Under the pieces are notes generated by a model. That model did not search any database, was not told where the DNA came from, and saw only the letters and a list, made by a program, of their open reading frames with translations. Made by a program: the position numbers and the translations under genes. 64,000 bases of DNA from Clostridiaceae bacterium. Lineage in GTDB: Bacteria > Bacillota > Clostridia > Peptostreptococcales > T1SED10-28. Where the stretch lies: the NCBI GenBank assembly GCA_003554105.1, contig PWFQ01000073.1:41834-105833 (forward strand), written 5' to 3'. Positions within the stretch are counted from its first letter, which is position 1; each line of letters opens with the position of its first letter. Below, in pieces: positions 35,150 through 44,348 of the stretch.

Positions 35150-36130
35150 GTGAAGCGACGATTGAAAAAAGGCCGGATTCAGGGGACCGTGAAAGGGACC
35201 AGGAGAAGAAAAGCAGTAATTGGAATAGGTGTTATGATTTTAACCGTGATTGTCATTCTATTGATCGTATTATCAGCATTGCGGATCAGTTCGTTGCCAG
35301 GCGTGGGCAGGGAACTGGCAGAAAAAGCTGGAGTTGCTTATCCGGCAGTGATTGCACATAGAGGCTTATCCCACAATGCTCCGGAATCAACTGAACATGC
35401 CTATCGTTTGGCGAGGGAGTTTGAAGTCGATTATCTTGAGGCCGACGTTCAACGAACAAGTGATGGGTATCTTGTCGTCTACCATGATGACAGGGTTACT
35501 TCAGAAAAGACTGATGTTCAAAATCATTTTCCCGATCGTGAAGGAGATCCTTTAAGTTCGTTTACATTGGAGGAGTTACAGCAATTGGACATAGGCAGCT
35601 GGTTTAATGAAAAGTACCCCGATCGTTCCCGATCTTTTTATAAGGGAGCAGGAATTCTTACATTAAAAGATCTTATCGGTTTAGTAATAGGCTTTGAAAA
35701 AACAGGATTATACCTGGAAACGAAATCACCGGAAAGTCAGCCGGGAATTGAAGAGGATTTGATAAATGTACTGGAGGAATCAGGATACAACGGAAGTTTG
35801 GTTTTTCAATCTTTTTCCCTGGACAGCTTAAAAAGATTGAGAGAACTAAGACCTGAAATACCCAGGGTCTTGTTAATCCGTGAAGAAACAGCAAAGGAAA
35901 GAGGCTTCAATTCCATTGTAGATGAAGCAAAGTATTTTGTAGACGGAATTGGACCTGTAGGACACCTGGCTTACCCAAAACATACGGGGTATGCTCATCG
36001 CGAGGGTCTTTTTGTTCACCATTATACAGTTAACGATGCATGGATGATGCAGTTGTTTCATTTCTTCGGTTCTGACGGATTTTTTACTGACCGGGGAGAT
36101 CTTGCCGTAGAGCTGTTAAAAAACCGTTAA
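35150..36130 (+). CDS. Membrane-anchored glycerophosphodiester phosphodiesterase
   Basis: A basic N-terminus and one membrane segment (residues about 22-45, VIGIGVMILTVIVILLIVL) precede a GDPD TIM barrel facing outward. Catalytic residues are seen in IAHRGLSHNAPEST and DYLEADVQRTSDGYLVVYHDD; the barrel continues through LYLETKSPE. It would hydrolyse deacylated phospholipid or teichoic-acid glycerophosphodiesters. The GTG start at 35150 follows AAGGGGAAAATAAC. Length 326 aa. Single-gene unit between the tRNA and a FapR-like box. Confidence 0.9.
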   Translation: MKRRLKKGRIQGTVKGTRRRKAVIGIGVMILTVIVILLIVLSALRISSLPGVGRELAEKAGVAYPAVIAHRGLSHNAPESTEHAYRLAREFEVDYLEADVQRTSDGYLVVYHDDRVTSEKTDVQNHFPDREGDPLSSFTLEELQQLDIGSWFNEKYPDRSRSFYKGAGILTLKDLIGLVIGFEKTGLYLETKSPESQPGIEEDLINVLEESGYNGSLVFQSFSLDSLKRLRELRPEIPRVLLIREETAKERGFNSIVDEAKYFVDGIGPVGHLAYPKHTGYAHREGLFVHHYTVNDAWMMQLFHFFGSDGFFTDRGDLAVELLKNR

Positions 36131-36145
36131 AAATAAAAGTTACTA

Positions 36146-36162
36146 TTAGCACTAGGTACTAA
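36146..36162. promoter_or_regulatory. FapR-like operator
   Basis: On the minus strand this reads TTAGTACCTAGTGCTAA, which differs at one base from the FapR consensus as I recall it (TTAGTACCTRRTACTAA). It lies at the -35/spacer of a promoter whose -10 is TATAAT (36170-36175), upstream of the FabK/nitronate-type gene. Confidence 0.6.
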
Positions 36163-36222
36163 TATATGATATAATCAATCTTAATGAGCAGGATGATTCT
36201 AAAATCAGAAAGGTTGATGAAA

Positions 36223-37293
36223 ATGAATATAACGGAATGGAAAATCGGGAACAGAACTGTCCCATATCCCATTGTCCAAGGTGCCATGGGCGTAGGGGTA
36301 TCCCTTTCCAGTCTTGCGGCGAGTGTTGCAAATGCAGGAGGGATAGGAATGATCTCCGGTGTGCAAATCGGCTTTGATGAGCCGGACTTCGAACAAAACC
36401 CAATGGAGGCCAATATTCGGGCATTAAGAAAGCATATTCGTCTAGCAAAAGAACTAAGCAAAGGTGGAGTAATCGGTGTGAATCTGCTGGTGGCTATCAG
36501 AAATTATAAAGAAATGGTCAAAGCGGCTGTTGATGAAAAAGTGGATCTGATTGTTTCCGGTGCAGGTCTGCCGAAGGACCTCCCAAAATTGGTGGAGGGA
36601 TCAGACACTCTAATTGCTCCAATCGTGTCTTCAGGAAAGGGAGCAGGCTTGATTGCCAAAATGTGGGATCGTCGCTATGGAAGACTTCCAGATGCCGTTG
36701 TTGTTGAAGGACCCGAAGCGGGAGGGCATTTGGGCTTCAATAAAGATGAGTTGTCAGGTCCAGGGCTCCCCTCGATTTATGATTTAATCGAGGAGGTTAA
36801 GAAGGCCTTGATCCCCTTTGAAGAGAAGATAAAAAAAGAAATTCCTGTTATCGCAGCAGGCGGAATTTTTGACGGGAAGGAATCGGCGGAAGCATTAAAG
36901 CGAGGAGCAGCAGCTGTACAAATCGGATCCCGGTTCGTTGGAACCTATGAATGTGACGCACATCCAAACTTTAAGAATGCTTATATCGATGCAAAAAAAG
37001 AAGACATTGAACTGGTAATCAGCCCTGTGGGAATGCCGGGAAGAGCAGTGAAGAATCCACTGACAGAGCAATTAAAAACAGGGAGAGTTGCGGTGGAACG
37101 ATGCTATAACTGTTTGATTCCCTGTGATCCTAAAGAGACCCCCTATTGCATTTCCGACGCTTTGATCCGGTCGGTGAAAGGGGACGTGGAAAAAGGATTG
37201 ATCTTTGCCGGAAGCAATGCATATCGGGTCGAGAAGATCCAATCGGTGAAAGAAGTATTTGATGAACTGATCAAAGAGTTAATGGAAGCATAA
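36223..37293 (+). CDS. FMN-dependent nitronate monooxygenase / FabK-like enoyl reductase family
   Basis: A TIM-barrel flavoprotein of the 2-nitropropane dioxygenase family (357 aa): YPIVQGAMGVGVSLSSLAASVANAGGIGMIS, VVEGPEAGGHLG (catalytic His region), VIAAGGIFDGKESAEALKRGAAAVQIGSRF. A four-cysteine stretch near the end (RCYNCLIPCDPKETPYCISDA) might bind metal. The FapR-like box upstream favours a role in lipid synthesis, perhaps enoyl-ACP reduction as FabK; nitronate oxidation is the alternative. Start 36223 is 9 nt from GAAAGG; the ORF-track start has no ribosome site. Confidence 0.82.
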   Translation: MNITEWKIGNRTVPYPIVQGAMGVGVSLSSLAASVANAGGIGMISGVQIGFDEPDFEQNPMEANIRALRKHIRLAKELSKGGVIGVNLLVAIRNYKEMVKAAVDEKVDLIVSGAGLPKDLPKLVEGSDTLIAPIVSSGKGAGLIAKMWDRRYGRLPDAVVVEGPEAGGHLGFNKDELSGPGLPSIYDLIEEVKKALIPFEEKIKKEIPVIAAGGIFDGKESAEALKRGAAAVQIGSRFVGTYECDAHPNFKNAYIDAKKEDIELVISPVGMPGRAVKNPLTEQLKTGRVAVERCYNCLIPCDPKETPYCISDALIRSVKGDVEKGLIFAGSNAYRVEKIQSVKEVFDELIKELMEA

Positions 37294-37330
37294 ATAATAC
37301 CCTCCTTCAAAATGAAGGAGGGTATTATAT
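37294..37330 (+). terminator. Terminator before kynU
   Basis: A 16-bp stem ATAATACCCTCCTTCA/TGAAGGAGGGTATTAT with a 3-nt loop followed by ATTTG. Confidence 0.75.
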
Positions 37331-37429
37331 TTGAGATTGAATTTTCAAGATTTGATAAATATTTCTTTCACAGAGTTATGGAAGAGACGAGCTGATCTAT
37401 GATATCATTATAGTAAGAGGAGGGATAGA

Positions 37430-38713
37430 ATGAAATATGAGTTCAAAGGAACACCTGAATTTGCCAAATTGATGGATGAAAATGACAAGCTGAAGAACTT
37501 CAGAAAACGATTTCATGTCAAAGAGAACGAAATTTACATGGATGGAAATTCTCTAGGCCTCAGCTCTGAGGATGCCCACAAAAGCGTTCATCAGGTCTTA
37601 AAGCACTGGAAAGATGAGGGAATTAAGCTTTGGGGAATGAAGGACGGAAAGTATTTTCATTATCCTCAAATGATTAGTGAGAGAATGGCAAAGCTGATTA
37701 ACGCAAGCAAGGAAGAAGTTATTGTGATGGGTTCAATTACGACAAACCTGCATCAAGCTCTTGCGACCCTCTATCAGCCAACAAAGGAACGCTACAAGAT
37801 CATTGTTGATGAACTCAATTTTCCGACAGACATCTATGCGGTAAAGAGCATCTTAAAATTAAAGGGCTTCAATGTTGACGATGCCATGGTGACAATTAGA
37901 AGTGACGACGGCAGAACGATTGACGAAGAAGACGTGATCCAGGAAATGAAGGATGATGTGGCATTGATTCTTCTACCTTCGGTGTTATACCGCAGCTCTC
38001 AACTTTTAAACATGGAGAGGATTACTGAAATCGCCCATCAAAAAGGAATTATAGTTGGGTGGGATTTGGCCCATTCCATCGGTGCAATTCCCCACAACTT
38101 TGAAAAACTTCAACCGGATTTTGCAGTCTGGTGTACCTATAAGTATCTGAATGGAGGGCCAGGTTCAGTAGGTGGTCTGTATATGAACAAACGGCATTTA
38201 GGCAAAGAATCAGGCTTAGCAGGATGGTTTGGAAATCGCGATGAGGATCAGTTCCAGCTGAGACATGATTTTGTTCAGGCAGAGGATGTTTCCGGATATC
38301 TTCAGGGCAGTCCCCACATGCTTTCAATTGCACCACTTGAGGGAAGTCTGCAAATTTTTGAGGAAGCGGGAATGAAACAGATCCGTGAGAAATCCCTGAT
38401 AATTACCGCCTATCTGATGTATCTCATCGAAAGTCGTTTGGAATCCCTGGGATACTCAATTGGCAATCCCCGCGAAAACCATCGTCGTGGGGGTCATGTC
38501 TGTTTGGAGCATGAGGAAGCTTATCGGATCAGCCAAGCCCTCAGGGATCACTGCGTAGTGCCTGATTATCGCGAACCTAATGTGATTCGACTTGCCCCGA
38601 CAGCTCTTTATAACACTTATGAAGAAGTCTACCGTCTTGTGGAGACCCTGGAGAAGATCATTAAAGATGAGATTTACAAAGACTATTCCAATGAACGGAG
38701 GACCGTTCTCTAA
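37430..38713 (+). CDS. kynU: Kynureninase
   Basis: A PLP fold-type I hydrolase converting kynurenine to anthranilate and alanine. The signature YMDGNSLGLS is near residue 36; the PLP lysine is about Lys238 in WCTYKYLNGGPGS; GWDLAHSIGA holds the aspartate bound to PLP. Length 427 aa. AGAGGAGGGATAGA precedes the ATG. It stands alone between terminators, and no tryptophan dioxygenase, formamidase or anthranilate gene is near, so its substrate source in an anaerobe is unclear. Confidence 0.9.
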   Translation: MKYEFKGTPEFAKLMDENDKLKNFRKRFHVKENEIYMDGNSLGLSSEDAHKSVHQVLKHWKDEGIKLWGMKDGKYFHYPQMISERMAKLINASKEEVIVMGSITTNLHQALATLYQPTKERYKIIVDELNFPTDIYAVKSILKLKGFNVDDAMVTIRSDDGRTIDEEDVIQEMKDDVALILLPSVLYRSSQLLNMERITEIAHQKGIIVGWDLAHSIGAIPHNFEKLQPDFAVWCTYKYLNGGPGSVGGLYMNKRHLGKESGLAGWFGNRDEDQFQLRHDFVQAEDVSGYLQGSPHMLSIAPLEGSLQIFEEAGMKQIREKSLIITAYLMYLIESRLESLGYSIGNPRENHRRGGHVCLEHEEAYRISQALRDHCVVPDYREPNVIRLAPTALYNTYEEVYRLVETLEKIIKDEIYKDYSNERRTVL

Positions 38714-38731
38714 AGAAGAATACCAAAAAGT

Positions 38732-38768
38732 AAAAGAAGTCCAAACCTTTAAGGCTGGACTTCTTTTT
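38732..38768. terminator. Bidirectional terminator between kynU and the MaoC gene
   Basis: A 12-bp stem AAAAGAAGTCCA/TGGACTTCTTTT with a 12-nt loop and T-runs both ways. Confidence 0.85.
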
Positions 38769-38785
38769 CGTTAATCTCTTTTACT

Positions 38786-39208
38786 TTACTTAGGAAGCAT
38801 GATCATAGCTTCGCCGTCCAAAAGAATTTTTCCATCCTGATTTTTACAGAGGGTTTCAAGAATAAATATATTCTTTTCTTCCTTGATTTCTTTGACGGTG
38901 ACGATTGTAGTAACCGTGTCACCGATATAGACAGGTCGCTTGAAGTTAAAGGTCTGACTTAAGTAAATACTTCCATATCCGGGAAGCTGGGTTCCCAGAA
39001 CCTTTGAAACCAATCCTGCTGAAAGCATTCCGTGGGCAATTGGCCGTTTGAACATTGTGTTTTTGGCATACTCCTCATCCAAATGAACCGGGTTTCGGTC
39101 TCCTGTCACTTCGGAAAACTTGAGTACATCATCCCTGGTAATATGTTTGACATCTGTGGCATTGTCCCCTACTTGAATAGGTTCAGAAATATGATCTTGT
39201 GCAGACAT
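38786..39208 (-). CDS. MaoC-like (R)-specific enoyl-CoA hydratase family protein
   Basis: A single hot-dog fold domain of 140 aa. The hydratase-2 motif is intact: FSEVTGDRNPVHLDEEYA (Asp and His dyad) followed by FKRPIAHGMLSAGL. Related to PhaJ and to short MaoC proteins acting on 2-enoyl-CoA. Start 39208 was chosen because GGAGGG is 6 nt upstream; the earlier ATG directly abuts the ribosome site. Confidence 0.88.
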   Translation of the reverse strand: MSAQDHISEPIQVGDNATDVKHITRDDVLKFSEVTGDRNPVHLDEEYAKNTMFKRPIAHGMLSAGLVSKVLGTQLPGYGSIYLSQTFNFKRPVYIGDTVTTIVTVKEIKEEKNIFILETLCKNQDGKILLDGEAMIMLPK

Positions 39209-39347
39209 GGACATCCCTCCTCGAATTGTTAAAACATTATCAATATCTTACAGTTCCATCATACCTTGATTATATAAAAAAATCAAGGAGATTTATAGAG
39301 GAAGTTGGGTATACAAAATAAAACAGGAAAAGGAGGAAATTGATTCT

Positions 39348-39995
39348 ATGGAAAAAGAACTTGTCTGGTATTATTCCTACGGTTCAAATCTTCACCGAAG
39401 CCGCTTTCTCTGTTATATTAATGGAGGTACCCCGGAAGGTTCTTTGCGATCTGAAAAAGGATGCAAAGACGGAAATCAGCCCATAAAAGATCGGGGGAAA
39501 ACCCTTCGACGGGAAATACATTTCTCCGGGAAATCCTCGCGATGGAATCATAAAGGTGTGGCAGCGATCAGTCCCATTGAGGACAGCACAGCGTTGACCT
39601 ATGGACGAATGTATCTCATAACCCTCGATCAGTTTATTGACGTGGTCAAGCAGGAAAATCATATAGGCACAGAAGAGGAGTTAGCAATTGCTTTTCCTAA
39701 TGAAAAGACACCTGAGAGTATAGTATTTCCTGAACACCGTTATGGAAAGCTATTATATCTTGGTGAGGATGAAGGATATCCAATTTATTCATTTACAATT
39801 ATCGAGGATTTTTATGAGGCGGAAATCGTACCGCCGGATCCTTCATATATCCGCGTAATCCAGAAAGGGCTCGAGGAAGCACATCGATTTTCTTTGTGGG
39901 AATCGGAAAAGTACTTCATTCAGCTTCAGGGAATAAAGGGTTTTTATCAACGGGAAGCCATAAGAAAAATTATAAGGGGAGAAGTCAATGAATAA
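39348..39995 (+). CDS. GGCT/AIG2-like protein
   Basis: The N-terminal VWYYSYGSNLHRSRF is the YGSN substrate loop of gamma-glutamylcyclotransferase-like folds; GRMYLITLDQF is a second conserved strand. The protein is longer than the simple domain (215 aa), with an alpha-helical tail. Catalytic activity is uncertain. AAAGGAGGAAATTGATTCT precedes the ATG. It overlaps the M24 peptidase by 8 bp, suggesting a joint role in peptide or gamma-glutamyl metabolism (inference). Confidence 0.7.
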   Translation: MEKELVWYYSYGSNLHRSRFLCYINGGTPEGSLRSEKGCKDGNQPIKDRGKTLRREIHFSGKSSRWNHKGVAAISPIEDSTALTYGRMYLITLDQFIDVVKQENHIGTEEELAIAFPNEKTPESIVFPEHRYGKLLYLGEDEGYPIYSFTIIEDFYEAEIVPPDPSYIRVIQKGLEEAHRFSLWESEKYFIQLQGIKGFYQREAIRKIIRGEVNE

Positions 39996-41247
39996 TCGAA
40001 AAAATGAATACGGAATTTTGCCGATAAAAGAGCAATATGAAATTATCGATGATTTATTGGAACATCGCTTAAAGAATTTACTGCCACAGCTGATGGGAAA
40101 AACGGGCGTTGATCTTTGGGTTGTTCCTTCCAGGGAATATAATGAAGACCCTGTCTTTAAAACCTTGGTTCCTTCGCTTCAAAAAACTGCATCAAGATTA
40201 TCGATTTTAGTATTCTATTATAATGGAAAATCTGTTGAATGCTATAGTATTTTCGGACCCAATCAACGACTGGACCGTTTATATAAAGGAATCTGGGATC
40301 GAAACAAAGAAGATCAATGGCAATGTCTAAAATCTCTCGTTGAGAAGATTCAACCTGAGAAGATCGGGATTAATTACTCGGAAAAACATGGTATTACCGA
40401 CGGAATTACCCGATCTTTGTTTGAAAAAGTCATGACCACAATCGGCACTGATGATCAAACGAAGATCGTCAGTGCAGAAGATCTTGGCAGGTTATGGTTG
40501 GAGACCAGAACAGAGAAGGAAATTGAGCTTTACCCAAAAGTTTATCGTGTGGCAACATCCATCATAGAAAGAGCATTTTCCAGGGAGACAATCGCACCGG
40601 GAGAAACGACAACTGATGATGTCCAGTGGTGGATGCATGAAATAATCGATGATCTTGGTCTTGAAGCTTGGTTCAGCCCTGATGTAACCCTGCAAAGAAA
40701 AGGTGATTCCCGTTTCCGTATTTTTAATGAAACCATAGAGGGGGGAGATCTCCTTCACTGTGATATAGGGATTGAATACCTTACTTTGTGCACGGATACT
40801 CAACGGATGGCCTATGTTCTGAAGCCAGGAGAGAAAGAAGTTCCGAAGGATCTTAAAAATGGATTTGAGAAAGCAAAGGAATTTCAGGATATAGTTGCAG
40901 GGGAGTTCAAGGAAGGAAAAACCGGTAATGAAATTCTCAATCAATCCAGAATAAAAGGAAAAAAAAGGGGATTGGAGCCCACTCTCTACACCCACCCGAT
41001 CGGACTTCACGGTCATGGGATCGGAATGAATGTGGGGCTGTTTGAAGAGCAGGAATTTGTGAAAAACTCAGGAGAGTACCCTTTAAGTGATCGAACCTGC
41101 TATGCTCTGGAATTGAACATCCGTACGAGGATTAAAGCATGGGACGATCAAGAGGTGCATTTTATGCTGGAAGAAACCACAGGGTACTACAATGGAAAGC
41201 TGCATTATCTCCCAAGCAGACAGGAAAGACTTATAGTTGTCAAATGA
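39988..41247 (+). CDS. M24-family metallopeptidase (Xaa-Pro type)
   Basis: A 419-aa protein with a creatinase-type N-terminal domain and an M24 pita-bread C-terminal domain. Metal ligands: LLHCDIGIEYLTLCTDTQR (two Asp, 11 apart), PIGLHGHGIGM (His), and two Glu in ALELNI and EETTGY. Probably cleaves Xaa-Pro peptides in the cytoplasm. It starts inside the upstream gene. Confidence 0.88.
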   Translation: MNNRKNEYGILPIKEQYEIIDDLLEHRLKNLLPQLMGKTGVDLWVVPSREYNEDPVFKTLVPSLQKTASRLSILVFYYNGKSVECYSIFGPNQRLDRLYKGIWDRNKEDQWQCLKSLVEKIQPEKIGINYSEKHGITDGITRSLFEKVMTTIGTDDQTKIVSAEDLGRLWLETRTEKEIELYPKVYRVATSIIERAFSRETIAPGETTTDDVQWWMHEIIDDLGLEAWFSPDVTLQRKGDSRFRIFNETIEGGDLLHCDIGIEYLTLCTDTQRMAYVLKPGEKEVPKDLKNGFEKAKEFQDIVAGEFKEGKTGNEILNQSRIKGKKRGLEPTLYTHPIGLHGHGIGMNVGLFEEQEFVKNSGEYPLSDRTCYALELNIRTRIKAWDDQEVHFMLEETTGYYNGKLHYLPSRQERLIVVK

Positions 41248-41314
41248 TAATAATTTTTAATTTTAATGGATAATTTCAAAATAATGGGGTAGAAAAGAAT
41301 AGGAGGTGGGACCA

Positions 41315-41716
41315 ATGACCGAGTATTTACGAATGTACCTTATTGTCCTTCTATCTTTTGTAATTATTGATTTATTTTGGCTGGGTATTGTAGCAAAAAA
41401 ACTGTACCGGAAATACATAGGCTTTCTTATGCGCGATAAAGTATATTGGCCTGCGGCAATCATTTTTTATCTATTGTTTATCGGTGGGATTTTATTTTTC
41501 GCAGTTCTGCCGGGAATTGAACGAAGCAGCATTCTCTATGGAACCCTGTCAGGAGGATTTTTCGGCTTCATAAGTTATGCAACTTATGATTTAACCAACC
41601 TTGCAACTCTTAAAGGATGGCCGAAAACCATTACTGTCATTGATTTAATCTGGGGGACACTCTTAACGGGAGGAACCTCAGCACTAAGCCTATGGATGAT
41701 ACAACTGCTTGCTTAA
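41315..41716 (+). CDS. DUF2177 membrane protein
   Basis: A 133-aa protein with four membrane segments (YLIVLLSFVIIDLFWLGIVA; YWPAAIIFYLLFIGGILFFAV; LSGGFFGFISYATYDLTNLA; VIDLIWGTLLTGGTSAL). YATYDLTNLATLKGWP is characteristic of DUF2177. Function unknown. ATG 41315 follows AGGAGGTGGGACCA. Confidence 0.85.
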   Translation: MTEYLRMYLIVLLSFVIIDLFWLGIVAKKLYRKYIGFLMRDKVYWPAAIIFYLLFIGGILFFAVLPGIERSSILYGTLSGGFFGFISYATYDLTNLATLKGWPKTITVIDLIWGTLLTGGTSALSLWMIQLLA

Positions 41717-41755
41717 ATTGATCAACAAAAAATTTGAGAGAAAAAGGTGAGAAGA

Positions 41756-43528
41756 ATGAAGAAAAAAGAAATCAATGGGAAAGATTTTTTCACAATCTTT
41801 CGTCACGGAGCAATGGAAGTCATTCGTAACAAAGAGCATTTAAATCGTATTAATGTTTTTCCTGTGGCGGATGGTGATACGGGGAATAACCTTGCCCTTA
41901 CATTGAACTCTGTACTAAGCTATACAAAAGTGGTGGATTCCTTTTCCGACACGGTAAATTCCATGGCTGAGGCCTCAATTTATGGTGCCCGGGGAAATTC
42001 CGGTGTTATTTTCGCACAATATATTTCCGGTATAGCCATTGCAAGTGAAGGAAAAGAAAAGATGTCCCTAAAGGATTTTATTGAGGCTGTGAAGAAAGCG
42101 GCTGAGGGAATTTACGATTCGTTATCTGCTCCTGTAGAGGGTACTATGCTTACGGTAATGAAGGGCTGGGCCTACTATTTATCAAATCATAGAGAGCGGT
42201 TCCAACATGTAGAGGATCTTTTTCTTCAATCCATCGATGAAGCAAATATTATGTTGCAGAACACACCGGAGCAGCTTGCGATACTAAAAGAGCATAATGT
42301 TGTAGATTCCGGAGCAAAGGGCTTTGTGTATTATTTGGAAGGAATTATTAAATATTTTAAGGGGGAAGTTCTGGAGGATGTTGGGGATCATTTTGAGGTG
42401 GCCTTTGAAACCGCTGATATCGAACAATCCCATGGAAACCTCAATTATCGCTTTTGCACAGAGTGTTTGATTAAGGGGAATCCCGACAAAGATTCAATAA
42501 AAGCAGCAATCAATGATTTGGGAGATTCGATAATTGTTGCAGGAAGTACCACTTTGAAACATGTTCATATTCATACCAATGATGTATCCGCCTTTTTTAA
42601 GAAGGTGGCTCCCTTTGGAGTTCTTGAACGTCCGAAAGTTGAGGATATGGTCTTGCAGGAGCAGTTGAAGGGGAAACAGAAGAAAGTTGCAATATTAACT
42701 GACTCCATCGGAGATTTTCCTTTAAACCTCAGAGAAAAGTATGATATCCATGTGCTTCCTGTAAATCTTTTTGTAGGAGAAAATCACTATTTGGATAAGT
42801 TAACCGTGGATCCCTACGAGTTTTACGAAACCATTAAACATTCTCCGATTTATCCTAACAGTTCTCAGCCTAACGATTTTCAGGTTAAACAGAAGCTGGA
42901 TTTCTTAAAGGATCATTATAAAAGTGTAATTGCGGTTATGGTTTCAAAGCAATTAAGCGGAACCTATGAAAGTGTCCGTAAATATGGTGATAAACTGAAG
43001 GAGAATGGATATCCCATTGAAGTGATTGACTCCAGATTAAACTCCGCAGCCCAAGGTTTGCTTGTAGTGAGGCTGGGAGAGGCATTAAGTGACGGCGCAG
43101 ATTTAGAGGAACTGGTCAAGATTACGGAAGAATGGATTCCCAGAACGGAAATCTATGTTGCTTTAGATACCTTTGCCAATTCATTAAAGAGTGGGCGGGT
43201 CCCGAAGGTTGTCGGTCAGATCGGCACACTTTTTAAACTGAGACCCATCATCTCTCTTGATAAAGAAGGAAAAGGAACTGCTTTTTCCATTGCATTGACG
43301 AGAAAAGCCTTAATGAATAAAATTAAAAAGATGATGGCAGAAAAGCACAACGAGAAACCGGTGATCGAATACTCAGTGGTTTTCTCCAAGGATAGGAAAG
43401 ACGCTGAGAATTTTGCAAAAGAACTGCAAGATATAGTTGGAAAGCCGCCGAAATACTTGACTGAAGTTTCATCAGTAACTGCGCTTCATGTTGGCGAAGG
43501 AGCAATTGCCGTGGGCTTGGTTCGATAA
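41756..43528 (+). CDS. DhaL-DegV fusion: FakA-like kinase domain joined to FakB-like fatty-acid-binding domain
   Basis: Residues about 8-200 form a DhaL/DAK2 nucleotide domain ([19 protein letters not shown] with metal-binding aspartates; [16 protein letters not shown]). A FakA-type middle segment follows ([19 protein letters not shown]). From about residue 305 a complete DegV/FakB domain runs to the end: [54 protein letters not shown]. In staphylococci FakA phosphorylates fatty acids carried by separate FakB proteins; here both may be on one chain of 590 aa. ATG 41756 follows AAAGGTGAGAAGA. Confidence 0.88.
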   Translation: MKKKEINGKDFFTIFRHGAMEVIRNKEHLNRINVFPVADGDTGNNLALTLNSVLSYTKVVDSFSDTVNSMAEASIYGARGNSGVIFAQYISGIAIASEGKEKMSLKDFIEAVKKAAEGIYDSLSAPVEGTMLTVMKGWAYYLSNHRERFQHVEDLFLQSIDEANIMLQNTPEQLAILKEHNVVDSGAKGFVYYLEGIIKYFKGEVLEDVGDHFEVAFETADIEQSHGNLNYRFCTECLIKGNPDKDSIKAAINDLGDSIIVAGSTTLKHVHIHTNDVSAFFKKVAPFGVLERPKVEDMVLQEQLKGKQKKVAILTDSIGDFPLNLREKYDIHVLPVNLFVGENHYLDKLTVDPYEFYETIKHSPIYPNSSQPNDFQVKQKLDFLKDHYKSVIAVMVSKQLSGTYESVRKYGDKLKENGYPIEVIDSRLNSAAQGLLVVRLGEALSDGADLEELVKITEEWIPRTEIYVALDTFANSLKSGRVPKVVGQIGTLFKLRPIISLDKEGKGTAFSIALTRKALMNKIKKMMAEKHNEKPVIEYSVVFSKDRKDAENFAKELQDIVGKPPKYLTEVSSVTALHVGEGAIAVGLVR

Positions 43529-43541
43529 AAGGGGGAGAAAA

Positions 43542-44315
43542 ATGGAACAGATTATATACGAGTCAATCCTGCTGCTATTCGTCTATTACCTGATATTTTT
43601 CATCGTAGGAACATTGATCAAAAACAACTCAATTGTGGATATCGGATGGGGTATCGGATTTGTAATTGTGGCATGGTATACTACTGTCAGGACAGGAAAT
43701 TTTGGAGGAGCCAATCTGCTTGTGACTCTATTGATCAGCATTTGGGGACTTCGGTTGTTCTATCATATTATTCGCAGAAATTTGGGTAAACCGGAAGATT
43801 TCCGCTATGCGAAATGGCGGAAGGAGTGGGGCAAATGGCATATTCCCAGAGCCTTCCTTCAGGTGTATATTCTCCAGGGATTCTTTCTTTATCTGATTGC
43901 ATTGCCCATTATTCTATTAAATCGTGGAGAGGTTGCATCCATCAGCATGTTGGGAATCATTGGACTTGTTGTATGGATTATTGGGTTTTTCTTTGAAAGT
44001 GTTGGAGACCATCAGTTGAAAAAATACAAGGAAAATCCTGAAAATAAAGGAAAAATCATGCGTTACGGATTATGGAAATATACTCGGCATCCCAACTATT
44101 TTGGCGAGGCGACAATGTGGTGGGGTCTTGCATTGATTGCACTGGGCGGAGGAGTATCCCTAATGGTTCTGATCAGCCCTCTTCTAATCACCTACCTGGT
44201 TCGCTTTGTTTCAGGTGTACCGATGCTGGAGAAGAGCTTCAAGGACCGACCGGGATTTAAAGAGTATCAAGAGGCAACCAATGCATTTATTCCATGGTTT
44301 CCGAAAAAGAAATAA
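43542..44315 (+). CDS. DUF1295 / isoprenylcysteine-methyltransferase-like membrane protein
   Basis: A 257-aa protein with about seven membrane segments. [22 protein letters not shown] matches the RHPNY motif of DUF1295/ICMT-like and steroid-reductase-like families, where it binds a nucleotide cofactor. Substrate unknown. GGGGGAGAAAA precedes ATG 43542, 13 bp after the FakA-FakB-like gene, so the two are probably co-expressed and may both act on lipids. Confidence 0.85.
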   Translation: MEQIIYESILLLFVYYLIFFIVGTLIKNNSIVDIGWGIGFVIVAWYTTVRTGNFGGANLLVTLLISIWGLRLFYHIIRRNLGKPEDFRYAKWRKEWGKWHIPRAFLQVYILQGFFLYLIALPIILLNRGEVASISMLGIIGLVVWIIGFFFESVGDHQLKKYKENPENKGKIMRYGLWKYTRHPNYFGEATMWWGLALIALGGGVSLMVLISPLLITYLVRFVSGVPMLEKSFKDRPGFKEYQEATNAFIPWFPKKK

Positions 44316-44348
44316 AGAGATAAACGTATAGATAGGGAGCGTGTCTGA

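Noticed and set aside
39263-39290. Hairpin CCTTGATT...AATCAAGG before the GGCT-like gene
   Set aside because: Lacks a T-run in either direction and does not overlap a promoter; too weak to call a terminator or operator.
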